64,000 nucleotides of DNA from Cricetomys ansorgei (Eukaryota; Chordata; Mammalia; Rodentia; Nesomyidae), in NCBI GenBank assembly GCA_026225945.1, contig JAMJFZ010000597.1, positions 3,616,001 to 3,680,000 of the forward strand, written 5' to 3'. Position 1 is the first letter of the stretch, and each line of letters opens with the position of its first letter. The position numbers and the translations under genes are program-made. Below, piece by piece: positions 21,207 to 33,899 of this stretch. The notes beneath the pieces were generated by a model. It was given only the letters and a program-made list of their open reading frames with translations, was not told where the DNA came from and ran no database searches.

Positions 21207-21320
21207 GTTGAGTCAGAGTCTTACTATGTAGACCAGGCCAGCCTTGAACTCATAAAGATACACCTGCCTCTGCCTCCCAAGTGCTAGAATTAAAGGCATG
21301 CACCACAACCCTTGGCTAAG
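21207..21320 (-). repeat. B1 SINE, minus strand
   Basis: The plus strand has 'tagaccaggccagccttgaa', 'ctgcctctgcctcccaagtg' and 'aattaaaggcatgcacc'. Confidence 0.8.
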
Positions 21321-21435
21321 AAATTTATTTTAAAATAATCCTAGGGCTATTTCAGAAACTGTTAGAAAGTCTTTCCTAATCATAAACCAAAATTCATTGA
21401 CTGATTTAAAGAAAATAAAACTAAAGAAAATCAAC

Positions 21436-21557
21436 TCTGTTTTGTGTGTGTGTGTGTGTATGTGTGTAAACTTGCTATATAACTGAGAATCACCTTGAAT
21501 TCTGGATCCTCCTGCCTGAATCCTGGGATTATAGGCATAAGTCACTACACTCAGCTA
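21436..21557 (-). repeat. B1 SINE with (GT)n tail, minus strand
   Basis: A GT tract at 21442-21467 replaces the tail; the body has 'cctgggattataggcataag' and 'cactacactcagct'. Confidence 0.7.
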
Positions 21558-22139
21558 ATAATTTTTAAAATCAGACATTCTAAAACAATACAATCAAAAG
21601 ATATACTAATTTGATACTAAGGAATGATGGTAAGGAAATATTTAAAGTCTTTGTTTCTCATAATTAAATCATTATGTTTCTACAAGGGTGGACAGCTTTG
21701 TGTGCATAATAAAAATATCACAGTTCACAATATCCAGTGTGAACCAGGGTGTTTCAGGCAGCATTCACCTGCATTGTATAATGTGATGGCACATGCAGTA
21801 CAAAGTGCACACATTGTGTGTCCAGAACCAAGTCTGTAGTGAAAAATACCAGGCCGCAACATGGGCAAGCATTGCTCATAAAAGCTCAGCAGATTCATTG
21901 CAGATTTGATTTTGAACTGGTATTTGTTGCACATTCAGAAAACTTCCACATTCAGAAAGCTTTTACTGTTGCCAAGTATTTGAAGATTCCCCACATTATA
22001 ACACCTGTATGGGGTCAGTCATGCCTGGTAGTTAAAAAAGCAGAAAGAAATACAGAAAGAGAAAAGGAAGTAGGAAGGGAGGGAAAGAGAGAGGGAAGAG
22101 GAAAGAAGGATGATCCCACCCACAGCATATCTCTAGTTC

Positions 22140-22200
22140 TAGGCCAGAGGCTGGCAAACCATGGTTTATGAGTCAAATACAGCTTGTGTCTTTCTGTTGT
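22140..22200. repeat. Possible end of an ancient hAT-type element
   Basis: 'ccagaggctggcaaaccatg' followed by 'tcaaatacagc' resembles the conserved terminal block of old mammalian hAT (Charlie-type) elements. Only about 60 bp can be matched from memory, so this is tentative. Confidence 0.3.
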
Positions 22201-22309
22201 TTGGTTGGTCTAGTGGTTTCTTTCTTTCTTTCTTGTTTTTATTCTTTTAATTGTTGTTTGTCTATTTCTTAGAACATTGTCTTTTTTAACCTTTTCAAAG
22301 GAATATGCA

Positions 22310-22312
<3 letters not shown>

Positions 22313-22351
<39 letters not shown>
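22313..22351. repeat. (AT)n microsatellite
   Basis: A pure alternating AT tract of about 39 bp. Confidence 0.95.
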
Positions 22352-22354
<3 letters not shown>

Positions 22355-22439
22355 GCAACAGAAATTGTGTGTGTTGTACACATACAAAATACTATTAGTC
22401 CCTTGAAAAACTTTAAGAAAATCTTTTGCCATGTAACTG

Positions 22440-22553
22440 GAACCCAGCAGAGGTGTGCACATTACCTTAGGATGCCAGTGACAAAGCCACTAGAGCATCC
22501 AGGTGTGGTAGGCAGGCACTCTGCACTGAATTACATCCCCAGCCCCACTCTCA
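22440..22553 (-). repeat. ID-type SINE, minus strand
   Basis: The plus strand ends 'tgaattacatccccagcccc', preceded by 'ggcaggcactctgcac', matching the reversed ID head. Confidence 0.55.
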
Positions 22554-23524
22554 CTCCCTGGTCTACATACACATTAGAGGACTTGGGTGATTATCACTCT
22601 TGCTCTGGGTCCAATTAGTCTGATGTGTTCAATATACTGAACCCAGTATGATGCTCTGTACAATGTTAAGAGATCAAGCTTACTGAAGACCATATAATGA
22701 CCATGGGCAAGAAAGTTAGAACAGCCTTGTGGCTGGAGTACAGCCAATGGTAGATCACTTGTCTTGCATGCACACTTAAACCCCAGTACTGTCTTTAAGT
22801 AAATAGAATAGACTTGGGGCAAGATAGCAATGAACAGTGCACAGTAGAAAGTCATGTCCTTTTGGTTTGTTTGGTTTGATTTGGTAGCTTAAGTTAGCTT
22901 TGAACTTCCAATGGGTATGCTTCAGCCTCCTGAGTCCTGGTATTGTAGGCTCATGTTACCATATACAGTTGACAAATTGCCTTTGATTCTTACTTTCCAC
23001 AGAGGTGCACGGTTGTTGGAAACAATGTTCATATGCTGCCTGTGTTCAGGCTTCCAAACATTCACTGAAGCAGTGTGTCAAGAATGGCTTTAGATGTACT
23101 CTTGCCAAGAGGTTGAATTTGAGTCATAGATGAATCATTCCATGTCAATAAATTCCCACTCCTGTGGCTTTTTCTCCCAACTCTGCTCTAACACCCTTAA
23201 TCCATATTCCTTCAGGGTCTGTGGGGACATTAGCCAGGTCCTACAAGCCTCTTGTTTTGCAATTATTTTTTCTGTTTTCTGACCTCCAATATGTTCTTTG
23301 GCAAATGTATACTCCTGTACACAAATAAATAAAAGATAAAAAAGGAAAAATTGAAGGAAGAGAAGAAAAAAGGAGGAGAAAGAAGGTGGAAGAGGAAAAT
23401 GAATTGTAGAAAAGAGACAAAGTTGTCACTATTTGTGAATTATATGATCATCTACCTGGAAATCATCAGCAGACATCTTTAGAACAGGTAAGATATATCA
23501 GCAACTTCTAGTTCTTCTAAGCTC

Positions 23525-23830
23525 AATGCTTCTTATGTAGCAGCACATGCTTTTAATTACAGTAATTTAAAGGCAGAGGCAGGTTGATGTCTTAAGAATT
23601 TGAAGCCAGCTTGGTCTATATAGAGAGTTCCTCACAGTAAGAATCTGTCTTAAAAAAAAAAAAAGAAGAAAGAAAAGAGAAAAGAAAATGTTAAGAGATT
23701 TAAAAAGTCAAACATCTTTAATCTCAGCACTCAGGAAGCAGAGGCAGGTGGATCTCTGTGAGTACAAGGGCAACCCAATCTATATAATAAGTCTTTACCA
23801 GCCAGGAGAAAGACCCTGTGTTTAGGGGTA
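23525..23830 (+). repeat. Two B1 SINEs in tandem
   Basis: The first (about 23530-23665) ends in an A tract. The second (about 23705-23825) has 'aatctcagcactcaggaagc', 'ggatctctgtgagtacaag' and 'aaagaccctgtg'. Confidence 0.75.
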
Positions 23831-24039
23831 CATGGGAGCTTAAAAACAACCTCTATAGTGGAAAAAAAGCTTGCTACTCAAAAATATACAAAGAACTCTT
23901 AAAATTCAACAGTAAGAAAAATAAATAAAAATGGGCCAAGTAGCATGGTGGCACATGTCTGTAATCCCGTTACTTAGGAGATAGACACAAGAGGAAAAGC
24001 TTTTAAGACTAGCCTCTGATATATAGTAAATTTGAAAGT

Positions 24040-24425
24040 AATCAGTGTTCTATTGCTATGAAGAGATACCATGACCAAGAGAAACCTTTTATAAGAGAAA
24101 CCATTTAATTGGGACTTGCTTATAGTTTCAGAGATTTAGTTCATTATCATCATGTCAGGGAGCAGGGCAGCATGCAGGTAGACATGGTGCTGCTGAAGTA
24201 GCTGAGAGTTCTACATCTGGATCTGAAGGCAGCAGGAAGAGAGAGACACTGGGTCTGGCTTGGGCTTTTGAAACCTCAGAGCCCACCCCCAGTGACACAG
24301 TTCCTCCAACAAGATCATACCTCCTAATCCTTTTAATCCTTTCAAATAGTGCTACCCCCTGGTGACTAAGCATTCAAATATATGAGCCTATGAAGGCCAT
24401 TCTTATTCAAACCACCACACCTAGG
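24040..24425 (+). repeat. Rodent medium-reiterated repeat
   Basis: Starts 'agtgttctattgctatgaag', includes 'catcatgtcagggagcaggg' and 'ctcagagcccacccccagtg', and ends 'tattcaaaccaccacacc'. Its 5' end is shared with 26250-26665 and 28545-28872. Confidence 0.7.
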
Positions 24426-24544
24426 TTTCCTGTCTCAAAAAATGAGGGTGGTAGGATCTGAACAGAAAACTACCAAGAAGATTTATAGGTAGTAGTATGG
24501 TTTGAAAGTTTAGCTCCCTTCAAATTAATGTTATTATTTAAATA

Positions 24545-24716
24545 TTTTTGCATTTTATTTATTTATTTTGTGTGTGTATGCATGTACATTCAGAAATCAG
24601 AGGACAGCTTGCACTAGTTGGTTCTCTGTTTCTACCATATGAATCCTGAAGACTAAACTCAGGTCATCAGTTTGGCAACAAGCACCTTAACTAGCTCAGC
24701 CGTCTCACTGGCCCTT
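24545..24716 (-). repeat. B3-type SINE, minus strand
   Basis: The plus strand runs from 'tttatttatttattttgtgt' to 'cagccgtctcactggccc'. Confidence 0.7.
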
Positions 24717-24936
24717 ATTATTAGTTTTTAATCATCATAATCGCTATTATTTGAACTAGATTGCTACCTGTTATTTTGGAACAGTGATCCCAGTGATAAT
24801 ATGAGGGTTGACAGGGAAGGAATGATGGGCTTGTAGATTAACTAGATGAAAGGGCTTTGTAGTGCAGGGGAGAGATAAGCACACAGGTGTTACTAGAGGA
24901 CAGTATTTCAGGAGATAAAGTTCACGGGTATTTGTG

Positions 24937-24940
<4 letters not shown>

Positions 24941-24980
<40 letters not shown>

Positions 24981-24987
24981 TGTGTGA
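24941..24987. repeat. (GT)n microsatellite
   Basis: Nearly pure GT with one GG interruption. Confidence 0.95.
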
Positions 24988-25889
24988 GAGCCTGTGCATG
25001 TACTTAAGTGTGCCTGTATGTGGAGCCCTCAAGTTGATGTTGGGAATCTTCCTTTCTCCACTTTTACTTATCAATGGAGAGTCTCTCACTGAATCCAGAC
25101 TTCTGAATTTCCAACTGCTCTAGCTAGCCTACTTGTTCAGGGTTCCAGGAGGCTGCCACCCCCACCTTGTTTTTATGTGGGTTCTGGGGAATCCAAGCTC
25201 CAGTACTTGCACTTGCTTAGTAAGTGCTTTACCTACTGAGCCATTTCCCTGGCCTTCCTAGGTCTTTCATGCATCTTTTAGACAGCCCTTCAAGTCCTTT
25301 TGGCTCTAATTGTAGTGACTCATCTGTGCAGTCTGCCGGTCACATACCTTCCTGCAGGTGCAGCTTAGCAGCACCCCATTTCACACTTGATCTCTCTCTC
25401 TGCCACCCTGCTCCAAGATGTCTTGTTATGCATCTCTGGAGTCCTGTGGCCACCTGTTGGGAAATCTTAACATCTGTAGTGCAGAGATGTCCAGACAGGC
25501 TTAAACCCACTGAGGCAACTCTGTATGATTGTAGTAGGAATAGACAGATAAATTTTTCTTCATCTCTTCCCTTAAATAGAAATTCTTGAAATGCATTTCC
25601 AATAATTCTTAAAGAGATCTCACAAGATCTAGTACCCATTCAGCTAAACAATGGCTCAGCAGCAAGACCACTTTGAATTGTCTCTTCCCTCTTCCTTGAT
25701 CACCCCCAGATTGTCCTTCTCTTTTGTCCCCCATCTCTCTCTTTTGAGACAGGGTCTCACTATGTAGACCAGATGGAGAGTGTCATTGCATAAAATAGTT
25801 TTGGAAGCACATTGATAAGTGAGTTCCAATGAAACATTTTTTTATGGTAAGGAGGATTTCATACCTGTTTATAACTGTGCTAGTAAATA

Positions 25890-26093
25890 CTTTAGAGGAG
25901 ACTGGATAGATGGCTCAGGAATTAACAGCACTGTCTTCTCTTGCAGTGGATCTGGATTCAGTTCCCAGTACCCACATGGTGACTCACACTGTCTGTAATT
26001 CCAATTCCAGGGGATCCACTGCACTCTTCTGGCCTCTGGTGGTTCTTGTGCACTCGTAATGCACATAAAATCATGTAGGCAAACACTTCCTAA
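25890..26093 (+). repeat. B3-type SINE
   Basis: Head 'tggatagatggctcaggaat', 'cagtacccacatggtgactc', 'tccaattccaggggatcc', 'tcttctggcctctggtgg'. Confidence 0.8.
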
Positions 26094-26249
26094 GAAACTT
26101 ACTTTTAGAAATTGCATCACCAGGCTCAGCCAAAATACAGTTTTAAAGAAAATAATAACTGATGCATGCTTGTTATTCCAGCATTTGAAAGGGAGAGGCA
26201 GAAAGGTGGTGAAGTCAAGGCCAGCTTGGGTTACACAGTGAGACATGAT

Positions 26250-26665
26250 CTGGCTTAGTTCTATTGCTGTGATGAAACACCAAGACCAAGACAACTTGGG
26301 AAGGAAAGGGCTCATTTCAGCTTTCACTTTCAGGTGACAGTCCATCATTGAGGGAAGTCAAGGCAAGAACTCAAACAGAGTAGGAACCTGGAGTCAGAAG
26401 CTGATGCAGAGGCCATGTAGGAGTGCTGTTCACTGGCTTGCTTTCATGACTTTGCTCAGCCTGCCTTGTTATAAAAATCAGGACCACCACTCCAGGGTAA
26501 GCACCACCCATCATAGGTTGGGCCCTCCCCCATCAATCACTAATTACTAAAATATCTTAGAGTTGAATCTTATGGAGGCATTTTCTCAATTTAGGTTGCC
26601 TCCCTTCAGATAACTCTAGCTTGTGTCAAGTTGACACAATAGCCAGCATACTTATCTTAAAACAA
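26250..26665 (+). repeat. Rodent medium-reiterated repeat, near complete
   Basis: Starts near 'ttctattgctgtgatgaaac', ends near 'gtcaagttgacacaatagcc'. It shows both family termini and is the best copy for comparison within the window. Confidence 0.75.
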
Positions 26666-26816
26666 ACAAAACAAAATCACTGTGTGTTTGTAGCTGTTTT
26701 TCTCTCCTCAATTTGCATTCTGTTAAATCTAACCCTCCCTCAAGTACCCTACTAGATATGATTTTCCTAATATTTTTAAATAACGTTTAGCTTTTTTTTT
26801 GAGAAGAAGAAAGAAG

Positions 26817-26960
26817 AGGCTGAGGATATAACCCAGTTGGTAAAGTACTTGTGTAGCCTGCACAAAACCCTGGTTCAATGCCCAACACCATATGGTGGCA
26901 CATGCCTGTAATTCCAGTACTTGGGAAATGGAGGCAGGAGGAACAGTAGTTCAGTTATCC
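26817..26960 (+). repeat. ID-B1 composite SINE (B4 type)
   Basis: ID head 'ggctgaggatataacccagt' leads into B1-like 'atgcctgtaattccagtact' and 'ggaggcaggaggaac'. Confidence 0.75.
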
Positions 26961-27839
26961 TTGGCTTCAAGGATTATTATGCGTTAGTGAATAACTCCAA
27001 GTTACCAATAATGGATTGGTGTCACATCAAGGAAAGAAATAAAAGTACTTCCCTTTGAAGTCATTTAACCAAGAGTGAGTTCAGATTTGAATTCTCTACT
27101 TCATGCTTCCTTCTATCCTCTCTCTGTCTGTTTTATGAGTCTGAATCTGTGCCTACCTGAAGGCCATCTTGTTAATGTCTTTGTGGGCTTCTTTGTCAGT
27201 CCCGGTGTATCTGTTTCTGTGTATCTCTCTAGCTGTGAGTAGTCTGACTATCCCTAACCAAAGGCCTCACTATGTATTTTTGAACAGCATAGAAAACATC
27301 ACATGGGGAAGGAATGGGATTCTTTACAGAAATCTTTAACAAAGTTTTACAAGGGATTAAGTCATTGGCTCCAACTAATCCCAAATGACCAGATAATGAA
27401 CATCAGTGCTTATTAACCAATATCTATAAATAGTTTCTTTCAACCTTTATGTTAGATTTTAGAAAATTTCTTTCAGAAAATGATATGCATGCATTAACTG
27501 GGTCAGGGGGATGGAAGAGTGCATAACTGAAGATTGTAGCTACTCATTAGTTCAGGTTGTAAAAGTTGATTGCATGGCAAATCCAAGACAAGTAAGGTTG
27601 GTTGTTACATTGTTTTCTTAAAGGCAAGTTAAACAGTTTGAGTACAAGGTAGGTTTTTAGTCAGGGTTCTCTAGGAACAGACTGAATCTCTCTCTTTCTC
27701 TCTCATATATATATAGAGAGTATTTATCTTCCCATAGTAGCTTAAATAGAGTCTCTTGCTTGAAAACAAAGGAAGCTGGTAGCGGAATAATTCCTAGAGC
27801 TTTCAGGAGTAATTGGGCAGGGACCATGAGATATCTTAT

Positions 27840-28530
27840 TAGGTAAAGGAACTGTCCACCAAGCCTGACCACCTGTGTGTAATCCCCACACTGTGGAAGA
27901 AGAAAATTGTCTCCCACAAGTTATTCTTTTACCCTCTGCACACACAAGTGTGAACACACACACAAATAAAATAAATAAATGTAATAAAAAATTGATGAGC
28001 TGGGCTGAGAATATAGTTCAGTGGTAGAGAGTTTTTCCAGCTTGCTCAAGGCTTGTTCAGACCTGAGCAATATAACACAAATTTTAAAAAATACAAATCG
28101 GGCTGGACATGGTGCATATACTTTTAATCTCGATGCTCAGGAGGGAGAGGCAGGTAGAGATACACAAAGAGGCCCTATCTAAAAATTAATTAGTTAATTA
28201 ATTAAAATAAAAATAAGAGAGGCTAGGGAGATGACTCAGTGGTTAAGAATGTACACTGCTCTTACAGAGAGCATGAATTGGATAGCCATGTCAGGTGGCT
28301 AACAACTGCCTATAATTCCTGCTCCAGGGCTCCAACCCCCTTTCCAGAATTTGGAGGGAACTTGTATTCGTGTGCATGTACCTTGTACCTGCTCTCTATC
28401 CCATGCCCATGTATTTATATAAATAGTTTTTTTAAATCTTAAAAAAATAATTAGGGGCTGAGGATATAGTTTACTTGGTAGAGTGCTTGCTTAATTGGCA
28501 AAAAATTTGATCTGAAGAATCAAATAAATT
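27840..28530 (+). repeat. Run of SINEs: B3, ID, B1, B3, ID
   Basis: Five plus-strand copies in under 700 bp: tRNA-type about 27845-27990, ID about 28003-28085, B1 about 28101-28190, B3 about 28220-28440 ('gagatgactcagtggttaag') and ID about 28454-28530 ('ggggctgaggatatagttta'). Confidence 0.7.
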
Positions 28531-28544
28531 GATTGTGATGGTTA

Positions 28545-28872
28545 TGGCAGTTACCTTTTTGTTGCTGTGATCAAAGACCAGGAAGAAGGCAACTTAAGGA
28601 AGAAAGAGTTTCTTTTGGATATTGGATCCAGAGGGATGAATCCATGGCAGAGCAGAGGCATGGTATTGAGAGGAGGAAGCTGAGCACTCAGACCTTCAAA
28701 CTCCAAGCAGGGATAACAAACTGCAAGTAGGTAGGTTTCTTACTCTAAAAGCCCATATCCAGTGACATATTTCCTTCAGCAAGGCTATAATTCTAACCCT
28801 CCCCAAATATTGCCACCAACTGGGGACCAAGACTATGGGGGCCATTTCTCATTCTCACCACCATAATGGTAT
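28545..28872 (+). repeat. Rodent medium-reiterated repeat
   Basis: Starts 'cagttacctttttgttgctg', includes 'ggcagagcagaggcatgg' and 'atttccttcagcaaggc', and ends near 'ggccatttctcattctcacc'. Confidence 0.65.
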
Positions 28873-29435
28873 TCATTCACTTGTAACCTCAGCACTCTGA
28901 AAATAGAGGTAGAAAGATCAGAAGTTCAAGGTCATCTATTCATTCTGGTAGGTATAAGGTCAGCCTGGGCTACATGAGAACTTGTTTAAAAATAAATAAA
29001 TAACAAAAAACAAACAAACAAATCCCAAAGCATGAAACCAGACCTGGAAGTATTTTACTGAACAATCCATCTGCTTATTTGGACAAAGTATCACATTCAT
29101 TAAAGAAAGGCAACTCACTCAGCCATGTAACATGTACAATATCCAATATGTAATTAATAATTACTAGACCTTTATAATACTCAGAAGATAGTAGAGGCAG
29201 CCTGTGTTACATAATGAAATTGATCCAGCTTGAGTAACTTAGCAAGACCCTGTCTGAAAACAAAAACAAAACTATAAAGACCATCATCAACAGAAACAAA
29301 ATACCAGATAAAGCAAGAAAGTTGTAAAGTAGGCAAAATTAATAATATCTCAATTGAGAAGACATCACTACAGGCACTAATTAGAACCAGTTATTAGAAC
29401 CGTACTTAGTGATTACAGTGTTTTTGTTTGTTTGG

Positions 29436-29588
29436 TTTTTGTTTTTAGGATTTTTTTTTTTGTTGTTGTTGTTTGAGATAGGGTCTCTGTATGTTGCTAT
29501 CCAGTCCTGGAACTTCATGAGTAGACCAAGCTGGTTTTCAAACTCATATCTGAGTACTTCTGCCTCCTGAGTTCTGGGATTAAAGCAG
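29436..29588 (-). repeat. B1 SINE, minus strand
   Basis: A T-rich tail with TTG repeats, then 'gagatagggtctctgtatgt', 'tagaccaagctggttttcaa', 'ctgcctcctgagttctggga'. Confidence 0.8.
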
Positions 29589-29635
29589 AAAAATCAAAAT
29601 ATTCTTATTCTGTCAGAAGTTAAATTTATAGTCAA

Positions 29636-29950
29636 GTATGGTGTGTATTCCTATAATCCCAGCACTTGGGAAGTGGAGCAGGATTACAAATTCTTTAAAA
29701 AATAATTTTTTAAATTTTATTTTATGTGCATTGGTGTGAGGGTATTGTATCCCCTGGACTTGGAGTTACAGACAGTTGTGAGCTGCCACGTGCGTGCTGG
29801 GAATTAAAACCAGGTCATCTGGAAGAATGGTCATTGCTCTTAACCAATGAGCCATCTCTTTAGCCCCCCAGGATTACAAATTTAAGGACAGTGTATACTA
29901 CCTGGGGAAATCTTGTTTCAGAGAACAAAACTCTCAAGCAGGGTGTTATG
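29636..29950 (+). repeat. B1 SINE interrupted by a B3 with a 13-bp duplication
   Basis: A B1 (left part about 29636-29692, right part from 29870) is split by a reversed B3 at 29693-29869, which ends 'gccatctctttagcccccc'. The 13-mer AGGATTACAAATT occurs on both sides (29680-29692 and 29870-29882), an exact target-site duplication. Confidence 0.9.
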
Positions 29951-30140
29951 GCATAAGCCTTTCATCCCAGTATTCAGGAAGCAGAGGCAGGCAGATCTTG
30001 GACTTCAAGGCCAGCCGGCCTACAGAGTGAGTTCCAGGACAAGGACAGCCAGGGCTGCTATACAGAGAAACCCTGTATCAAAATAATAACAAAAACAAAA
30101 ACAAAACAAACAAACAAGCAACAAAACAAAACAAAACTCC
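29936..30140 (+). repeat. B1 SINE with long A/C-rich tail
   Basis: Contains 'aggaagcagaggcaggcaga', 'tacagagtgagttccaggac', 'atacagagaaaccctgtatc' and a tail of AAAACAAA repeats to about 30140. The first ~15 bases overlap the previous element's poorly defined end. Confidence 0.85.
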
Positions 30141-30197
30141 CCAAACAAAGCACATCAGGAATATTTCTAAGAGAATCTTTAATAATTCTAAATAAAT

Positions 30198-30425
30198 TGG
30201 GATCGAAGAGATGGTTCAGGAGTTAAGAGCACTTGTTGCTCTTGCAGAAGACCCAGATTCAGTTTCCAGATACCACATGGTGGCTAACAATTACTGTAAT
30301 TCCAGTTCCAGGGGACTGGACACCCTATCCCAGCCTCCACAGGTACTACATGAGTTTGGTGCTCAGACGTACATATAGGTGAAATACCCATATGTGTAAA
30401 ATAAAAATGAATTAATCTTCTAAAA
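30198..30425 (+). repeat. B3-type SINE
   Basis: 'agagatggttcaggagttaa', 'gataccacatggtggctaac', 'attccagttccaggggact', and an AAATAAAAATGAATTAATC 3' end. Confidence 0.85.
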
Positions 30426-30897
30426 TTCTAAATAAACAGAGTGCTATCTCATGTTCATGGATCAGAATACTTAATATTGTTGAGAAGTTAATTTTTCCCA
30501 AATTGATTCATGGATTAAATTTAATAACTATGAAAATCCCAGCAGAATTTGTTTAGAGACTAACTTGCCTTATTTTCCATTTGTGCTTGGAAATGCAAAT
30601 AACTTTCAGCAATCTAAACATTTGAAAAAGTAGTAAAAAAGTTGGAGGACTTACAGTACTGGCTTCAAAAGTTACAAGGAAACCACATTAATGAGTATAT
30701 CATAGCATTATATAGGAACAGGTAAATATATCAATCAAACTAGCTAGAGTTCCGAAATAGATCTATTCATATTTAGTCAGTTAATTTTCAGCCCAGGAGC
30801 CAAGGTAATTAAATGGTCATCTTTTCTAGATTACTTTTAATGCCCAACATGATGTAAATACTTATTGAAATAATTGCTATACTGTATCTTTTTTTAA

Positions 30898-31127
30898 GTT
30901 ATTTAAAAATATTTTATTATTTTATGCGTATGAGTGTTTTGCCTGCATGTATGTCTGTGCAGCACGTGTATGCTTGGTGCCTGCAGAGGCCAAAAGATGT
31001 TTGTTGGATCCCTTGCGACTGCAGTTATAGGTGGTTGTGAACTGCCATGTGGGATCTGGGAACCCAACCTGGGTCCTTTGGAAGAATATCTAGTGTTCTT
31101 AATCATCAAACCTATCTCTCCAGCCCC
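30898..31127 (-). repeat. B3-type SINE, minus strand
   Basis: The plus strand spans 'ttattattttatgcgtatga', 'ggtgcctgcagaggccaaaa', 'gggaacccaacctgggtcct' and 'cctatctctccagcccc'. Full length. Confidence 0.88.
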
Positions 31128-31129
31128 AT

Positions 31130-31515
31130 AGTTTTTCTTTTTTAATTATGTGTATATGTATGTGTCTGAGGTTAGGTTTGTGCAAGTGAGTACAGGTGCC
31201 CACAGAAGCCAGAGAGGGCACTGAATTCCCTGGAGCTGATGTTTGTTTTTTTGAGACAGTCGTGCTATGTAGTCTAGCCTCCGGGCTCCTAAGTATTAAT
31301 ATTCTTCTTTTTCTTTTTAAGATTTATTTTTGTTTCTATTTGTGTGTGTGTGCCACATGTGTGCAGGTAACAGAGGTCAGAAGAGGTCATTAGATCCCCT
31401 ATAACTGCAATTACAGGTGGTAATGAGCAGCTTGACGTGGGTACTGGGAACTAGATTCCTGCCCTCTACAAGAGCAAGAAGTCCTCCTAATCACTGAGTC
31501 ATCTCTGAGCCCCTT
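31130..31515 (-). repeat. Two further reversed SINEs with a B1 fragment between
   Basis: A partial B3 (about 31130-31235), a B1 fragment ('gagacagtcgtgctatgtag', about 31250-31300) and a second B3 (about 31317-31514, ending 'gtcatctctgagcccc'). Confidence 0.65.
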
Positions 31516-32150
31516 GTTGCCCTGTTTTTGAGGCAGGTTCGAACTTTCTAGCTCAGGCCTGCCTGAAGCTCAGTATATATATAGCTTCAGTTAGAAATTT
31601 GAGCATCCATACCCTGAAAGAAGGTGAGTTTTCATAGACATTCTGCATTTACTCTATATTTAGGAATGATTTATATAATAATCTAGCTGAAATTTGAATA
31701 CTCATTAATGAGACATAACTTCAGTATATTGCAGTTACTGATATTTAAATTGGCATCTTTCACAAACAAAGCACATTTAATTCTTTGTATCACACTGTTT
31801 TCTTAGGATAAAGTCTCACAAATGGGATTAGTGAATCAGAGTGGAACAATTTTTATGGCATTTAAAAATACATCTCAAATCATTTTTCAGAACGTCCCCT
31901 TCCATTTGGGAGGCTGAGGCAGTGGCACTGCAGCAAGTTCAAGTCAGATTGGGCTACATAGCGAGCCTGTCTCAAAAAACAAAACAGAAGTTTCTTTTAA
32001 TTATACAGTTAGTAACAACAAATTGCATCACACACTGCTTGAGATCTTCTAGGAATATCATGCAAATCTTTATAACTGTTTTACATTTCTTTCTGTGGCA
32101 TTTGAACGTTTTCTCTGCTTGAATAGATGGACTATTCTGCCAGAGCTAGC

Positions 32151-32156
32151 CACGTG
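32151..32156. promoter_or_regulatory. Canonical E-box CACGTG
   Basis: Perfect palindromic E-box at the 5' edge of the Ipo7 CpG island, a MYC/MAX or USF-type site. IPO7 has been reported as a MYC target, so the site is plausible; occupancy is inference. Confidence 0.6.
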
Positions 32157-32176
32157 GGCCTTGCATGCGCTGGTGG

Positions 32177-32189
32177 ACTACATCTCCCA
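32177..32189 (+). promoter_or_regulatory. ZNF143/SBS-like motif
   Basis: ACTACATCTCCCA fits the ACTACANNTCCCA submotif bound by ZNF143-type factors at CpG promoters, usually just upstream of the transcription start. Confidence 0.6.
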
Positions 32190-32211
32190 AGGTTCTCCGC
32201 GGGTGCGCTGA

Positions 32212-32496
<285 letters not shown>

Positions 32497-33899
32497 TAGC
32501 GGCTGCTGCTGGCTGGTGGACCGGCAGGCCGAGCCTTCCGGGCCTGGCCGGGGGCGCGGACCGCATCGCTGTCGGGCCATTTGGAGGGGTGGGGCGGAGA
32601 TCTGCTTGCCGTGCCAGGCCCGGGCGCCTCTCGGTGGGGCCGTGGTGCCCAGGCCGTCTCTCGGTCGGCTTCCGAGTGGGCCGCTGGCTGCGATCTGGGC
32701 GTGAGGACCGGGACGGGCTGGGCGGGCTTGAGGGTCTAGACACATGGCCGGCTCGGGTGGCCCGCCGCCTTCTGCCTCACTTCTAGTTCGAGCCTTACTC
32801 CCGGGAGGGGGCGAAACTCACTGGGAGAGTGTACAGACGTGTCCCAGACCAGTCTCGCTGGCGCCGGGTCTGCAGGGGCTCCTGGGAAGGCTAGCTGGTC
32901 CACTGGGGGCTGCGGCTGTCAGCCTGTCTCGGCTCTGCGCGTATCAGTGACCTGCCTGTCGGGTACAACTTTCTTCTAGCCGGCGAGCTGCTAGGGACAG
33001 ATTTCAGATGTCAGCCTGCGCCTCTTTGGTAGGGCAGGGGTAGTGCGGGTTACACAGTGCGATACCGGCCCTCGTACTGTCATAGTGCCACAGTTAGGAG
33101 GTGGGATGATGTGGAAAGGATCAGACGAAGTGCGACCTTCTAGGTATAGTTGCCTCGCTGATTTCTGGAGTGACCTTGGACAAGTCTCTTAACCTCTCTT
33201 TATCCTGAGTTTCACTCATTCATGAAATTAGGCCAGAGTTGTTGTGATGGTCAAATGAGATAACGAAGTCCGCCGGTAGATGTACATTTGCGGAGAGTTG
33301 GTTTCTCTCCCACGTGTTGGGAAACAGTAGTGTTACATGGATATTCTATTGTACTAATTTCATCATCGTTCTTTGTTTCTGAACTTTGCAATTAGTAAGA
33401 ATTTAGGATATTCATAAGAAGGCCTCTGTAACTTCTCCCAAGCAACTGTATCTTGGTATACTACTGAGTCTCAGTGTTAGTTGAGGTTTAGTATACATTT
33501 TTCTAACATAAAAAGAAACCCCCATTTAAAGAAATTATAAATTAACTTAGAAGAAGCATCAAACTACTACTGGAGCATCTAACATGTACAGTGATAATCT
33601 AGATAATACCAGACCTAAAGGAATTTACAGTTCCACAAGACCACCCACAGTTCAGATAAATTGAAGAATTATTTCAAAATGAAAAGGCAAGTCTTTTATG
33701 TGTAAATGAGACTATCCTAAGGCTCATAGACTACTCAAATTTTTATACCCAAAGTCATGTTGCCAAGATCTTATATTGTCCCATTTTTAGTTACTAAACC
33801 ACACAAGCAGTTAGGGGTCACTTGTTCTGCTTTAATTAGACCTTCCTTATGAATATTTTGCTTATGAAGTAGTAATACATGTAATAAGCCTAGAAATCC

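Larger units (their letters stand above)
18282..32130. other. Repeat-dense intergenic region upstream of Ipo7
   Basis: No supported gene. Clear repeats are listed separately. Apparently unique DNA includes about 19920-20320, 21560-22010, 22930-23180, 25260-25740, 27110-27640, 30480-30890 and 31580-31890. None has splice-bounded frames. Old B1 fragments also lie at about 18390-18540, 23930-24030, 26155-26250, 28870-29020 and 31900-31990. Confidence 0.65.

Noticed and set aside
25869..26348. Minus-strand 159-codon open frame, among the longest in the window
   Set aside because: It runs through a B3 SINE, a B1 fragment and the start of a rodent medium-reiterated repeat, and its composition changes with each. 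Not a gene.
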